A program made the translations under genes and the position numbers. From Ktedonobacteraceae bacterium (lineage in GTDB: Bacteria; Chloroflexota; Ktedonobacteria; Ktedonobacterales; Ktedonobacteraceae), in the NCBI GenBank assembly GCA_035653615.1, contig DASRBN010000012.1, positions 1 to 64,000 on the forward strand: a stretch of 64,000 nucleotides of DNA. The letters are read 5' to 3'. Shown in pieces: positions 9,083 through 16,982 of this stretch (its first letter is position 1; each line of letters starts with the position of its first letter). Under the pieces are notes generated by a model, which saw only the letters and a program-made list of their open reading frames with translations, made no database searches and was not told where the DNA came from.

Positions 9083-10036
9083 TTATCTTTCTTCATCGGG
9101 CACAATCCAGGTTCCGGTCTGACCGGCCAGGGCCTGGTCGATAGTTTCGGGCATGGTTATTAGCGCGGCCTTTCCGCCTTGTTCGAGATAGTTGATGCAG
9201 GCCTGCACTTTTGGTCCCATGCTGCCCTTTGCGAAATGGCCCTGTTCGTAGTAACGCTTTGCCTCGCTCAGGGTAATACGGTCGAGATCGCGCTGGTCGG
9301 GTTTCTTGTAGTTCAAGGCAACCTTTTCCACGGCGGTTGAGATGAGGAAGAGGTCGGCATGTAATACCTGGGCAAGCAGGCTGGAAGCCAGGTCTTTGTC
9401 GATTACCGCCTCTACGCCTGAGAGCCTGCCCTCGCTATCGGCAACGACCGGAATGCCGCCGCCTCCCACGGCTACTACAATAACGCCGTTTTTGAGCAGC
9501 CAATCTATCACGTCGCGTTCGATTATTGCCCGCGGAAACGGAGATGATACAACGCGCCTCCACCCGCGCCCGGCATCTTCAACCATCTTCCAGCCCTCGC
9601 GCTCCATTTTGACGCGCGCCTCCTCTTCCTTGTAGAAAGAGCCGATGGGTTTGCTGGGATTGTGCATGGCCGGATCATTTTTATCGACCAGCACCTGCGT
9701 CACGACGGTCACGCACTGGCGCGAAATATCCCGGCGCAAAAATTCGTTGTGTAGCGCCTGCTGGATCATGTAGCCAATGGCGCCCTGCGTATCGGCCCCG
9801 CATGAATCGAGCGGGACGGTATGCAGCACGTGATGGGATAGCTCGGAGCGCAACAGGATGAAGCCGACCTGCGGCCCATTACCATGAGTGATGACCACAT
9901 TCCAGCCCTGCTCGATCATTCCGGCAATATGTACCGCCGTCTCGCGCACGGCATTGAATTGATCTGGTACGCTCTTGTGCGCCTCATCCTTGATTAAAGA
10001 GTTGCCGCCAATGGCAACCACGGCTAATTTACTCAT
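9083..10036 (-). CDS. arcC: carbamate kinase
   Basis: A 317-residue amino-acid-kinase-fold enzyme: carbamoyl phosphate + ADP to ATP + carbamate (then CO2 and NH3). Motifs VVAIGGNSLIKD at the N-terminus, THGNGPQVG, the VIVAVGGGGIPV loop and the IDKDLASSLLA segment are all typical, and the length is standard. The longer frame to 10081 is rejected: ATG at 10036 shares an ATGA overlap with the ygeY stop and has GGAGG just upstream, so the two are translationally coupled. It lies between YgeY and YgeW, the same association as yqeA in the E. coli purine cluster. Confidence 0.93.
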   Translation of the reverse strand: MSKLAVVAIGGNSLIKDEAHKSVPDQFNAVRETAVHIAGMIEQGWNVVITHGNGPQVGFILLRSELSHHVLHTVPLDSCGADTQGAIGYMIQQALHNEFLRRDISRQCVTVVTQVLVDKNDPAMHNPSKPIGSFYKEEEARVKMEREGWKMVEDAGRGWRRVVSSPFPRAIIERDVIDWLLKNGVIVVAVGGGGIPVVADSEGRLSGVEAVIDKDLASSLLAQVLHADLFLISTAVEKVALNYKKPDQRDLDRITLSEAKRYYEQGHFAKGSMGPKVQACINYLEQGGKAALITMPETIDQALAGQTGTWIVPDEER

Positions 10037-11238
10037 AGGGCCTCCAGGAACAATGGCAGCATGGCGTAGAAGTCCGCGCACTGCGCAACCTCTTCAGCCG
10101 GCACCTGGTCGAGCGTGGTATGCGCCCAGTGTTCTTCTCCGGGGCCGAAGCCAATCGACGGAATGCCTGCCTTGCCCATCCAGTAGGTTGCGTTGGTCGA
10201 AAAGACCCACTTGCCGGTCTTCGCGGGGCGTCCATAGCAGCTTTCAAAGGTCACTTTGCCCGCCTGTACGTAAGGATGGTCTTCCGCCAGCGCCCAGGCC
10301 GGGAAGATTTTTTCGACGGGGAAGACAAATCCGGTGTAACTCGGCACCTCGTACATGGGTACGACAATTTCGGCAAGGTGCGCGTTGGGCAGCGCGCGCA
10401 GTTCGTTCAGCACTACTTCCTTCGTTTCAGCCGGGTGCATGCGCCGGTCGATATAGAGGTCGCACTGGTCAGGCACGGCATTGAGTGAGGCGGTGCGCGT
10501 GCTGATGTTGGTCACAGTGATTGAGCCAGGGCCGAGGAACGGATCGGGACGGCTCTTCAACTCCTCGTTCAGTCGCTCGACGCCCTGAATAAAGGGAAGC
10601 GCCTTGTAGAGAGCGTTATCGCCGCGTTCCGGGGCGCTGGCATGACAGCTGCGACCCTTGAAAGTGACGCTGATCTCCGTACGCCCGCGATGGCCGCGAT
10701 AAATCTCCATGTTGGTCGATTCGCCGATCACGACAAAATCGGGACGAATGCCCTCGTGTTCGACCAGCGCATTGCCGGAGATGCCGTCGCACCATTCTTC
10801 CATATTGCCGAAATAATAGAGCGTCCAGTCTCTGGCCAGGCCTAGCTTCTTCAGTGTTGCCAGGGCGTAGATCATGGGCGGCGTGGAGCATTTTTCATCG
10901 CCCGCGCCGAGACCATAAATAATGCCGTTTTCGTATTTGCCCTGAAATGGGTCCCATTGCCACTGTGTGGGGTCGGCAATGCTGACCGTGTCGATATGGC
11001 TGTCGTAAAGCAGCACGCGGGGGCCATTGCCGATGCGTCCAAGGATATTGCCCATCGAGTCGCGGCGCACCTCGTCGAAGCCAAGATCAGCCATGCGCGC
11101 GCCTATAGCATCGCCAACCGGGCCTATCTGACTATCAAAGCTTGGTATGGCAACGATATCACGCAGGAACTGGATCATTGTATCATGATGTTGTGCCAGT
11201 TCTTGCTGGACGGCGATCTGAGATTCATGTGAGTTCAC
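10033..11238 (-). CDS. ygeY: YgeY-family M20 metallohydrolase
   Basis: A 401-residue M20-family (ArgE/DapE/Acy1-like) zinc hydrolase. Metal ligands are visible at H81 with D83 (SHIDT), D114 (GAGDEK), the catalytic/ligand pair at about E147-E148 (NMEEW) and a late histidine (EEHWAHTT). The family YgeY is tied by gene neighbourhood to selenium-dependent xanthine dehydrogenases and is thought to cleave an amide or ureido bond in a purine-derived intermediate. The stop overlaps the carbamate kinase start by 4 bases. A 200-base gap with a family A palindrome separates it from ssnA upstream. Confidence 0.85.
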   Translation of the reverse strand: MNSHESQIAVQQELAQHHDTMIQFLRDIVAIPSFDSQIGPVGDAIGARMADLGFDEVRRDSMGNILGRIGNGPRVLLYDSHIDTVSIADPTQWQWDPFQGKYENGIIYGLGAGDEKCSTPPMIYALATLKKLGLARDWTLYYFGNMEEWCDGISGNALVEHEGIRPDFVVIGESTNMEIYRGHRGRTEISVTFKGRSCHASAPERGDNALYKALPFIQGVERLNEELKSRPDPFLGPGSITVTNISTRTASLNAVPDQCDLYIDRRMHPAETKEVVLNELRALPNAHLAEIVVPMYEVPSYTGFVFPVEKIFPAWALAEDHPYVQAGKVTFESCYGRPAKTGKWVFSTNATYWMGKAGIPSIGFGPGEEHWAHTTLDQVPAEEVAQCADFYAMLPLFLEAL

Positions 11239-11294
11239 TCTTTTCGATTCCTCCTCATTTTGTTGAATTATTGGCCTGGCAGTCTCCCAGGAGT

Positions 11295-11323
11295 GTCATT
11301 CTTCGCTGCGCTCAGAATGACAG
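11295..11323. repeat. family A palindrome, short copy
   Basis: TGTCATTCT (11295-11303) and AGAATGACA (11315-11323) flank an 11-nt centre. The sequence matches one arm of the larger family A elements at 16712, 35889 and 43603. It sits in the gap between ygeY and ssnA. Confidence 0.75.
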
Positions 11324-11445
11324 GCCCAGGAGCGATGCAAAAAACCTACCTCCACTGCCCATGATTTTTAATGCCGCATCCAGACCGGGCGCCTGATCGG
11401 TGTCATGCATTTATTCTTCTATTTTCGCGATCCAATATAATAGAA

Positions 11446-12816
11446 TCATAACCTCTTCCATAAAGCCTGTGATAGTTCCCTTGCCCTGGCATGAATACGT
11501 GCCTCGTCAATCGTCAGCAACTGGCGGTTGCGCATCAACCAGCGACCGGCAACCATAGTCGAGTTGACCTGAGATCCATCCATGCCGAAGATGAGGTGCC
11601 AGGGAAAATTATCGCTGCTGAGCGGCGTGGGCGGCAGATAATCGAGCAAAACAATATCGGCGGCACCTCCAACGCTCAATTCGCCGACACGCGGGAAGTC
11701 GGCGCAGAACGGACTGAAAACGGCTTGCATAATCTGAGCGTTATCTTCAAATGCCAGCTTGAGTACCAGGTCTGCTGGCATGGCCCTGGGGTCTGCCAGA
11801 GCCAGTTTGTGCAGAAGATAGGCCGTCTTCATCTCCTGCATCATGTTCATGCTGAAGCCGTCGTTGCCGAGACCAACATTCACTCCGGTTCGCAGCAGTT
11901 CCTCGACAGGCGCTCGCCCGACGGCATTGTTCATATTCGAGCGCGGATTATGCACACTGCTGGTGCTTGTATCTGCCAGCCTGCCCATCTCACCACCCTG
12001 CACATGCACGCAATGCGCGGCTATTGTGCGCGACCCCAGAATACCCGCTTGCTCGAGACGGTCTACGACGCGCATATCATAGCGCGCAATGCTATCCTGC
12101 TCATCGGCAACATCTTCGGCGACATGAATATGAAAGCCAACGCCGAGATTCGCTCCGCCCTCTGCGCACCGTTCCAGCGTTAAAGGGCCGAGTGTGAACG
12201 AGGCGTGCAGGCCATAGCTCGCGGCAATCCTGCCTGCCTCAGCTGCTTGCCTGCGTTCGGAGCGTAACGAACGGATAAAGCGTTCATTCTCATGGATGCC
12301 CCCGGCGGTTACATCCGGCCCATCGCGATCTGAAACCTCGTAGGCGAGACAGGCTCGAACTCCTGCTTCCTCCACAACATCACCGATGACATCCAGGCTG
12401 CCCTCAATCGCATTCGGGCTGGCATGGTGATCGACGACACAGGTCGTGCCATGTCGAATGGCATCGACCATATATACTCCTGCACTGGCCTTAATATCTT
12501 CGAGCGTCAGGAGCTTATCCAGCCGCCACCATAAACGCTCAAGGATTTCAAGGAAATTACGCGGTGGTTCGCCTGGAATAGCCATGCCACGCGCAAAGGC
12601 GCTATAAAAATGGGTATGCGAACAGAGAAAGCTAGGCATAATCAGGCCATCGTTTGCATCCACATACTCGGCATCGGGATATTGCTGGCGCAACAGGCTA
12701 TCAGAATCGATGGCAGCAATGCGACTATCGCGAACCAGCACAGCTCCCCGCTCGATTAGCCGGTTTTCGGCACCCAGCGTGACCACTATGCCATTGCCGA
12801 TGAGAATCTCCGACAT
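11446..12816 (-). CDS. ssnA: SsnA-type amidohydrolase (putative aminohydrolase)
   Basis: A 456-residue metal-dependent hydrolase of the TRZ/ATZ branch. Metal ligands are visible as SHTHF (H67, H69), FHIHVAED, AAHCVHVQGG and GLGNDGFSMNMMQEMK, the last carrying the deaminase aspartate. SsnA is a marker of selenium-dependent purine hydroxylase gene sets; it resembles guanine/8-oxoguanine deaminases, but its substrate is not settled. ATG at 12816 with AAGGA upstream is preferred over ATG at 12840, because that codon lies inside a family D repeat. It follows the DUF3052 gene with a gap of about 80 bases holding that repeat. Confidence 0.85.
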   Translation of the reverse strand: MSEILIGNGIVVTLGAENRLIERGAVLVRDSRIAAIDSDSLLRQQYPDAEYVDANDGLIMPSFLCSHTHFYSAFARGMAIPGEPPRNFLEILERLWWRLDKLLTLEDIKASAGVYMVDAIRHGTTCVVDHHASPNAIEGSLDVIGDVVEEAGVRACLAYEVSDRDGPDVTAGGIHENERFIRSLRSERRQAAEAGRIAASYGLHASFTLGPLTLERCAEGGANLGVGFHIHVAEDVADEQDSIARYDMRVVDRLEQAGILGSRTIAAHCVHVQGGEMGRLADTSTSSVHNPRSNMNNAVGRAPVEELLRTGVNVGLGNDGFSMNMMQEMKTAYLLHKLALADPRAMPADLVLKLAFEDNAQIMQAVFSPFCADFPRVGELSVGGAADIVLLDYLPPTPLSSDNFPWHLIFGMDGSQVNSTMVAGRWLMRNRQLLTIDEARIHARARELSQALWKRL

Positions 12817-12832
12817 GCTTTTTCTGTCCTTA

Positions 12833-12896
12833 CCTGGCATCCGCGAGGTTGGTTACCTATCCCGGACAGGGTTCCCCCAAGAGGTGCCACTACACT
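12833..12896. repeat. family D element between ssnA and the DUF3052 gene
   Basis: Starts CCTGGCATCCGCGAGG and ends GGTGCCACTACA, the two signature ends of family D, with a 30-base insert in the middle that differs from other copies. It fills almost the whole intergenic space. Confidence 0.6.
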
Positions 12897-13293
12897 ACTT
12901 TCCAACTTTCTCTGATGGCCTGAAGCGCATAGCAGACCAGACATCGTTCAATGAAACAAGCGTAACACCGCTATAGCCATGTTGCGCAACTGCATCCCAC
13001 AGAATATCGCGATTCAAGTCGGTACCTGCTTTCGTTCCGCCTTTGGGATACGCAATCCACAATAATGCATCGTATTTGACGGCCTGCAGAGCAAGCGGCA
13101 GAAATCGCTCTAACTCACTTTTATTCTTCGCGAACACCTGCACAAAATCGCAGTTGCCTTCAGGATGTTCAACCAGCTCAATGCCCTCCGGCAAAAGACC
13201 AGGTTCGTCGAAGTAGCCAGGCGGCGGATTGATGATCATGGCTCGCTGCCCGGCTTTGAGCTGGAGTTTTTTGACGAGTGTACTATTGACCAT
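12895..13293 (-). CDS. DUF3052-like protein
   Basis: A 132-residue protein: a KKLQLKAGQRAMIINPPPGY start, an acidic middle (VQVFAKNKSELERFL) and a DALLWIAYPKGGTKAGTDLN segment followed by WSAMRFRPSEK. That arrangement matches DUF3052-type proteins of unknown function, often found as short companions of other genes. Its start lies 11 bases inside the end of the threonine synthase-like gene, so the two are probably translated together. I see no catalytic motif. Its place inside the purine cluster suggests an accessory role, but nothing in the sequence proves this. Confidence 0.7.
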   Translation of the reverse strand: MVNSTLVKKLQLKAGQRAMIINPPPGYFDEPGLLPEGIELVEHPEGNCDFVQVFAKNKSELERFLPLALQAVKYDALLWIAYPKGGTKAGTDLNRDILWDAVAQHGYSGVTLVSLNDVWSAMRFRPSEKVGK

Positions 13294-14530
13294 ATTCCAC
13301 TACTCGTTCGACTATCTCCATGCCTTCCTTTCCTGTGGCGACCGACACGACATTGCCGGCGGTTTCAACTACAGCATCGATACTCTTCAGGCCACTTCCT
13401 GTTACCAGCAGCACGACTCGTTCATCGCGGTCAATCTTGCCCTCTTCTAAAAGACGAAGTAGACCGGCATAGCTGGCGGCGCCTGATGGTTCGGCGAAGA
13501 CGCCGGTGAGGCGCGCCAGGGCCTTTTCCGCCGCTAAAATCTCTTCATCGGAGACGGTTACGCCAAAACCGTTGCTGGCACGGATCATGCGTACCGCCAT
13601 TGTGCCATTGCGCGGGAGACCGACAGAGATACCATCAGCTACCGTGTGTGCCGGATAAGGTCTCACTACCCCATCACCTTCCAGTGCGCGCACAATGGCG
13701 GGCGACCCTTCGGCCTGCACAGCGATCATACGCGGGATGCGCTCGATCATGCCCAGGTGGTAAAGGTCGTCAAAGCCCCGGTAGACGCCGCTGATAATGC
13801 AGCCATCTCCGGTTGGCACGATTACGCTATCAGGAACCTGCCAGCCCAGTTGCTCGGCGATTTCGAGACTGGCAGTTTTTTTGCCCTCGACAAGATAGGG
13901 ATTGTAGCCGGTATTGCGATTATACCAACCAAAAGCGTTGCAGGCTTCGATACACATATCAAAGGCATCATCGTAGCTGCCCTGCACGGCAAAGACGGTC
14001 GCCCCGCACATCAGCAATTGCACAATCTTGGCCCGCGGCGCATTATAGGGAACGAAGATATAGCAAGGCAGGCCAACCGATGCAGCCTGTACCGCCAGCG
14101 ATGAGGCCGCGTTGCCGGTAGAGGCGCAGGCTACCGTTTTCCCCTCCGCCAGCAGAACGGCAATAATACTGGCCCTATCCTTGAGCGAGGCACTGGGATT
14201 GCGTGTATCATCCTTCAGCCAGAGATTACTCATACCCAGATAGGATCGCAAGCGTTCAACCTGGTACAGCGGCGTTCCACCAATCGCCAGCGGGGGCCTT
14301 GTCTTCCGGCTATATGAAATGGGCAAGAGTGCGCGATAGCGCCAGATGGTTGGTTCGCGATCTTCTGCCAGCGTGTCGCGATTGATACGTGAGGCTATGC
14401 GCTCGTAATCGTAATGGACTTCCAGCACTCCAAGCGAGCCACAAGCAGGACAGCTATAGGTGACATCGGCGGGGCTATAGGTTGTTCCACACAGCACGCA
14501 TGTCAAATGATGAATGTGGTCAGGAACCAT
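13283..14530 (-). CDS. threonine synthase-like PLP enzyme
   Basis: A 415-residue fold-type-II PLP enzyme. The N-terminus carries a zinc-ribbon (C11, C14, C27, C30); the PLP lysine is K117 in NPSASLKDRA, followed by STGNAASSLA phosphate-binding and VTGSGLK motifs. By family it would convert O-phosphohomoserine to threonine. There is no homoserine kinase or aspartate-pathway gene nearby; instead it sits between a cysteine synthase-like gene and a DUF3052 gene within a purine cluster. In enterobacteria that position is held by YgeX, diaminopropionate ammonia-lyase, which has the same fold, so a beta-elimination role is possible. Confidence 0.8.
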   Translation of the reverse strand: MVPDHIHHLTCVLCGTTYSPADVTYSCPACGSLGVLEVHYDYERIASRINRDTLAEDREPTIWRYRALLPISYSRKTRPPLAIGGTPLYQVERLRSYLGMSNLWLKDDTRNPSASLKDRASIIAVLLAEGKTVACASTGNAASSLAVQAASVGLPCYIFVPYNAPRAKIVQLLMCGATVFAVQGSYDDAFDMCIEACNAFGWYNRNTGYNPYLVEGKKTASLEIAEQLGWQVPDSVIVPTGDGCIISGVYRGFDDLYHLGMIERIPRMIAVQAEGSPAIVRALEGDGVVRPYPAHTVADGISVGLPRNGTMAVRMIRASNGFGVTVSDEEILAAEKALARLTGVFAEPSGAASYAGLLRLLEEGKIDRDERVVLLVTGSGLKSIDAVVETAGNVVSVATGKEGMEIVERVVEYGQ

Positions 14531-14543
14531 TGTTTATGCCGCC

Positions 14544-15581
14544 TCAGGAAATCACTTCGAGTTTGACCCGTGCCAGTTTCGCCCGGTCTGCGTCGCTGAT
14601 GGGATGCTCGCGTTCCGGCACTTCCAGGTCGGTGTACACACCACATAGTTCGGTAGTGAAGTAGCGCAGGCCATTATCAGAAAGCACGGTAACAATCATG
14701 CCGATATCGGGATAGCGTTGCGCAACCTTGATTGCGGCAGCGACATTGCAGCCAGAAGAGATGCCGCAGAAGATGCCCTCTTCTCGTGCCAGGCGACGGG
14801 CCATCTCAATTGACTCATCCGAGGTGGTAGTGACGACACCATCAAGATACTCGACGTGCAGCACTTCGGGGATGAAGCCATCGCCGATGCCCTCGATCTT
14901 GTGCGCGCCCCATGAGCCGCCTGAGAGGATATCGCATTCGGCAGGCTCCACGGCAAAGACCTTGATGTTGGGATTCTGTTCCTTGAGATATTTGCCCGCG
15001 CCTGTGACCGTCCCGCCCGTACCCTGCGATAAGACAAGCGCGCCGATTTTGCCTCCGGTCTGCTCCCAGATCTCGGGGCCGGTCGTGCGATAGTGCGCCT
15101 CGACGTTATCCTGGTTGACAAACTGGCCGACCTCCCAATATTTGCCAGGAGCGGAAGCCTTCAGTTCCCGAACCTTCTCGATCACCAGGTCTACATCGCT
15201 TTCCGCACCTGGAGTCAGCACCAGCTCCGCTCCATAGGCGCGGATGGTCTTTTTGCGCTCCTCGCTCATGCCCTCCGGCATGACGATGACAACAGGGTAG
15301 CCCTTCGCGGCGCCAACACACGAGGTAGCAATGCCGGTGTTGCCGGTCGTCCCCTCGATAATGGTCATGCCGGACCGCAAATTGCCGCGCCGCTCGGCCT
15401 CCGAAACAAGAAATGGTAAAATGCGATCCTTGACGCTGCCGCTGGGACTAAAATATTCGACCTTGGCAACGATGGTAGGCTTCACATCGCCTACCACGCG
15501 GCGCAGGCGCACCATCGGAGTCATGCCTGCTGTGTCAAGGATAGTATCAGCAATTTGCGCGCGACGATTCCAGTCAACCAT
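14544..15581 (-). CDS. cysteine synthase-like PLP enzyme
   Basis: A 345-residue fold-type-II PLP enzyme of the cysteine synthase/cystathionine beta-synthase group. PLP lysine K51 in SGSVKDR, the substrate loop EGTTGNTGIA (about 76-85; canonical cysteine synthases have TSGNTG), a GTGGTVTG glycine loop and a final SDNGLRYF motif are present. The C-terminal 30 residues extend past the usual CysK end. The 13-base gap to the threonine synthase-like gene shows an operon. It may make cysteine, or may process an amino acid produced by purine breakdown; sequence alone cannot separate these. Confidence 0.82.
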   Translation of the reverse strand: MVDWNRRAQIADTILDTAGMTPMVRLRRVVGDVKPTIVAKVEYFSPSGSVKDRILPFLVSEAERRGNLRSGMTIIEGTTGNTGIATSCVGAAKGYPVVIVMPEGMSEERKKTIRAYGAELVLTPGAESDVDLVIEKVRELKASAPGKYWEVGQFVNQDNVEAHYRTTGPEIWEQTGGKIGALVLSQGTGGTVTGAGKYLKEQNPNIKVFAVEPAECDILSGGSWGAHKIEGIGDGFIPEVLHVEYLDGVVTTTSDESIEMARRLAREEGIFCGISSGCNVAAAIKVAQRYPDIGMIVTVLSDNGLRYFTTELCGVYTDLEVPEREHPISDADRAKLARVKLEVIS

Positions 15582-15646
15582 GAAAAATGCCTCCTCAATA
15601 CTCTATTGGAATAACCAGTATAGGCCGGTGAACGAAGAGATTAGCT

Positions 15647-16714
15647 CTACAACTTCAGCAGCGAACGATCAATAGAATCGATAGTTGGGCGACCGGCGAG
15701 GGCCATATCAAGCTCGAGTTCGTTACGCAGCAACTCGAGGACATGGCGCACGCCTTCCGCGCCGTTGACGGCAAGCCCCCACAGGACAGGGCGGCCAAGC
15801 AGCACTGCTCGCGCTCCCAGGGCCAGGGCTTTCAAAACATCGGTGCCGCGACGTATGCCACCATCCAGGTAGACTTCGCAGCGTCCGTTAACCGCTTCAA
15901 CGACTTCGGGCAGGGCTTCGATGCTAGGAATAGCTGTATCAAGCTGTCGCCCGCCGTGATTGGTGACAACGATGCCATCGACGCCATGCTCAACCGCCAG
16001 TACAGCGTCCTCCGCTGTCAAAATGCCCTTCAGGATGATTGGCAGCGAGGTGATGGAGCGTAACCATGACAGTGACTCCCAGGTAAGCGTCACCCACTCC
16101 TGGCCCGTCTTTTCAACGCCCACAAAATTCGCCTCTAAGTAAGGTTCTGGCGGTATGGTGACGCCATTGCGAATATCTTTCTCGCGCCTGCCGAGCCGGG
16201 GGAGATCGACGGTCAGCACAATCGCGCGATATCCTGCTGCTTCGGCACGCCGCACCAATTTTTCCGCGACTTCGAATGTTGGATAGACGTAGAGCTGGAA
16301 CCAGAGCGGGCCGGTAGCCGCCGCGGCAACCTCTTCGATGTTTTTGGTGGCAGTAGTGCTGACAATCATCAGCGTCCCGGCCATACCGGCACCCTGAGCA
16401 GTCGCGCACTCGCCATCGGGATGCGCCAGGCACTGTACAGCCGTAGGAGCAACCAGGATGGGCATGCGTACAGGAGTACCCAGAACAGTGGTGCCAGTCT
16501 CGCAATCGTGAACATCGACCAGCACGCGCGGGCGCAGCCGGATGCGTTCATATGCGGCACGGCTGCCACGCAATATCACCTCATCATCGCTGCCCCCAGC
16601 ATAAAATTCCCAGAAGGCAGGTTGCATGCGTTCCTGAGCAAGCTTCCCGTATTCGTAGAGATTTATCGGTTCCAATGGTTGCTCCTCTCCAAATCTATGT
16701 ACCGGTTCGCGCAT
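15647..16714 (-). CDS. FMN-dependent 2-hydroxyacid oxidase/dehydrogenase
   Basis: A 355-residue TIM-barrel flavoprotein of the LldD/glycolate oxidase family. The FMN lysine motif ILKGILTAEDA, the active-site histidine in VVTNHGGRQLD, the DGGIRRGTDVLKALALGA phosphate-binding segment and an early PILVAPTAVQ strand are all in place. It would oxidise an L-2-hydroxyacid such as lactate or glycolate to the ketoacid. It lies 65 bases upstream of the cysteine synthase-like gene and 265 bases (with two repeats) downstream of the xanthine dehydrogenase. The hydroxyacid cannot be named from the sequence. Confidence 0.88.
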   Translation of the reverse strand: MREPVHRFGEEQPLEPINLYEYGKLAQERMQPAFWEFYAGGSDDEVILRGSRAAYERIRLRPRVLVDVHDCETGTTVLGTPVRMPILVAPTAVQCLAHPDGECATAQGAGMAGTLMIVSTTATKNIEEVAAAATGPLWFQLYVYPTFEVAEKLVRRAEAAGYRAIVLTVDLPRLGRREKDIRNGVTIPPEPYLEANFVGVEKTGQEWVTLTWESLSWLRSITSLPIILKGILTAEDAVLAVEHGVDGIVVTNHGGRQLDTAIPSIEALPEVVEAVNGRCEVYLDGGIRRGTDVLKALALGARAVLLGRPVLWGLAVNGAEGVRHVLELLRNELELDMALAGRPTIDSIDRSLLKL

Positions 16715-16784
16715 GTCATTCTGAGTGTAGCGAAGAATCCGTATCCAACGACCAGAGATTCTTCGCTACACTCAGAATGACATG
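16712..16784. repeat. family A palindrome, full copy
   Basis: Two perfectly complementary 28-base arms (16712-16739 and 16757-16784) around a 17-nt centre. The arm reads CATGTCATTCTGAGTGTAGC and continues GAAGAATC. The left arm begins inside the start codon region of the hydroxyacid oxidase gene. Confidence 0.85.
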
Positions 16785-16942
16785 GTAGCGAGAGAGATTC
16801 TTCCCTTTCGTTCCTCAGGGCTTCGGCTCACACGCTCAGCATGATATGAGCGAACCTGATCTTTATTATTCATTATTCATTATGAAGCCCATCCCAGGAC
16901 ACGATCATGGGCTTCGAAAAAATCACCCAGCAATGGACGCAA

Positions 16943-16982
16943 GGCCGATGAATCGGCGGTGGGCGCGATCAATCGGCCCCTA
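16943..16982. repeat. family B repeat supplying the xdhD stop codon
   Basis: GGCCGATGAATCGGC followed by GGTGGGCGCGATCAATCGG and CCCCTA. Read on the minus strand, the element begins TAGGGGCCGATTGATCGCGC, and its first three bases are the stop codon of the xanthine dehydrogenase gene. Confidence 0.75.
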
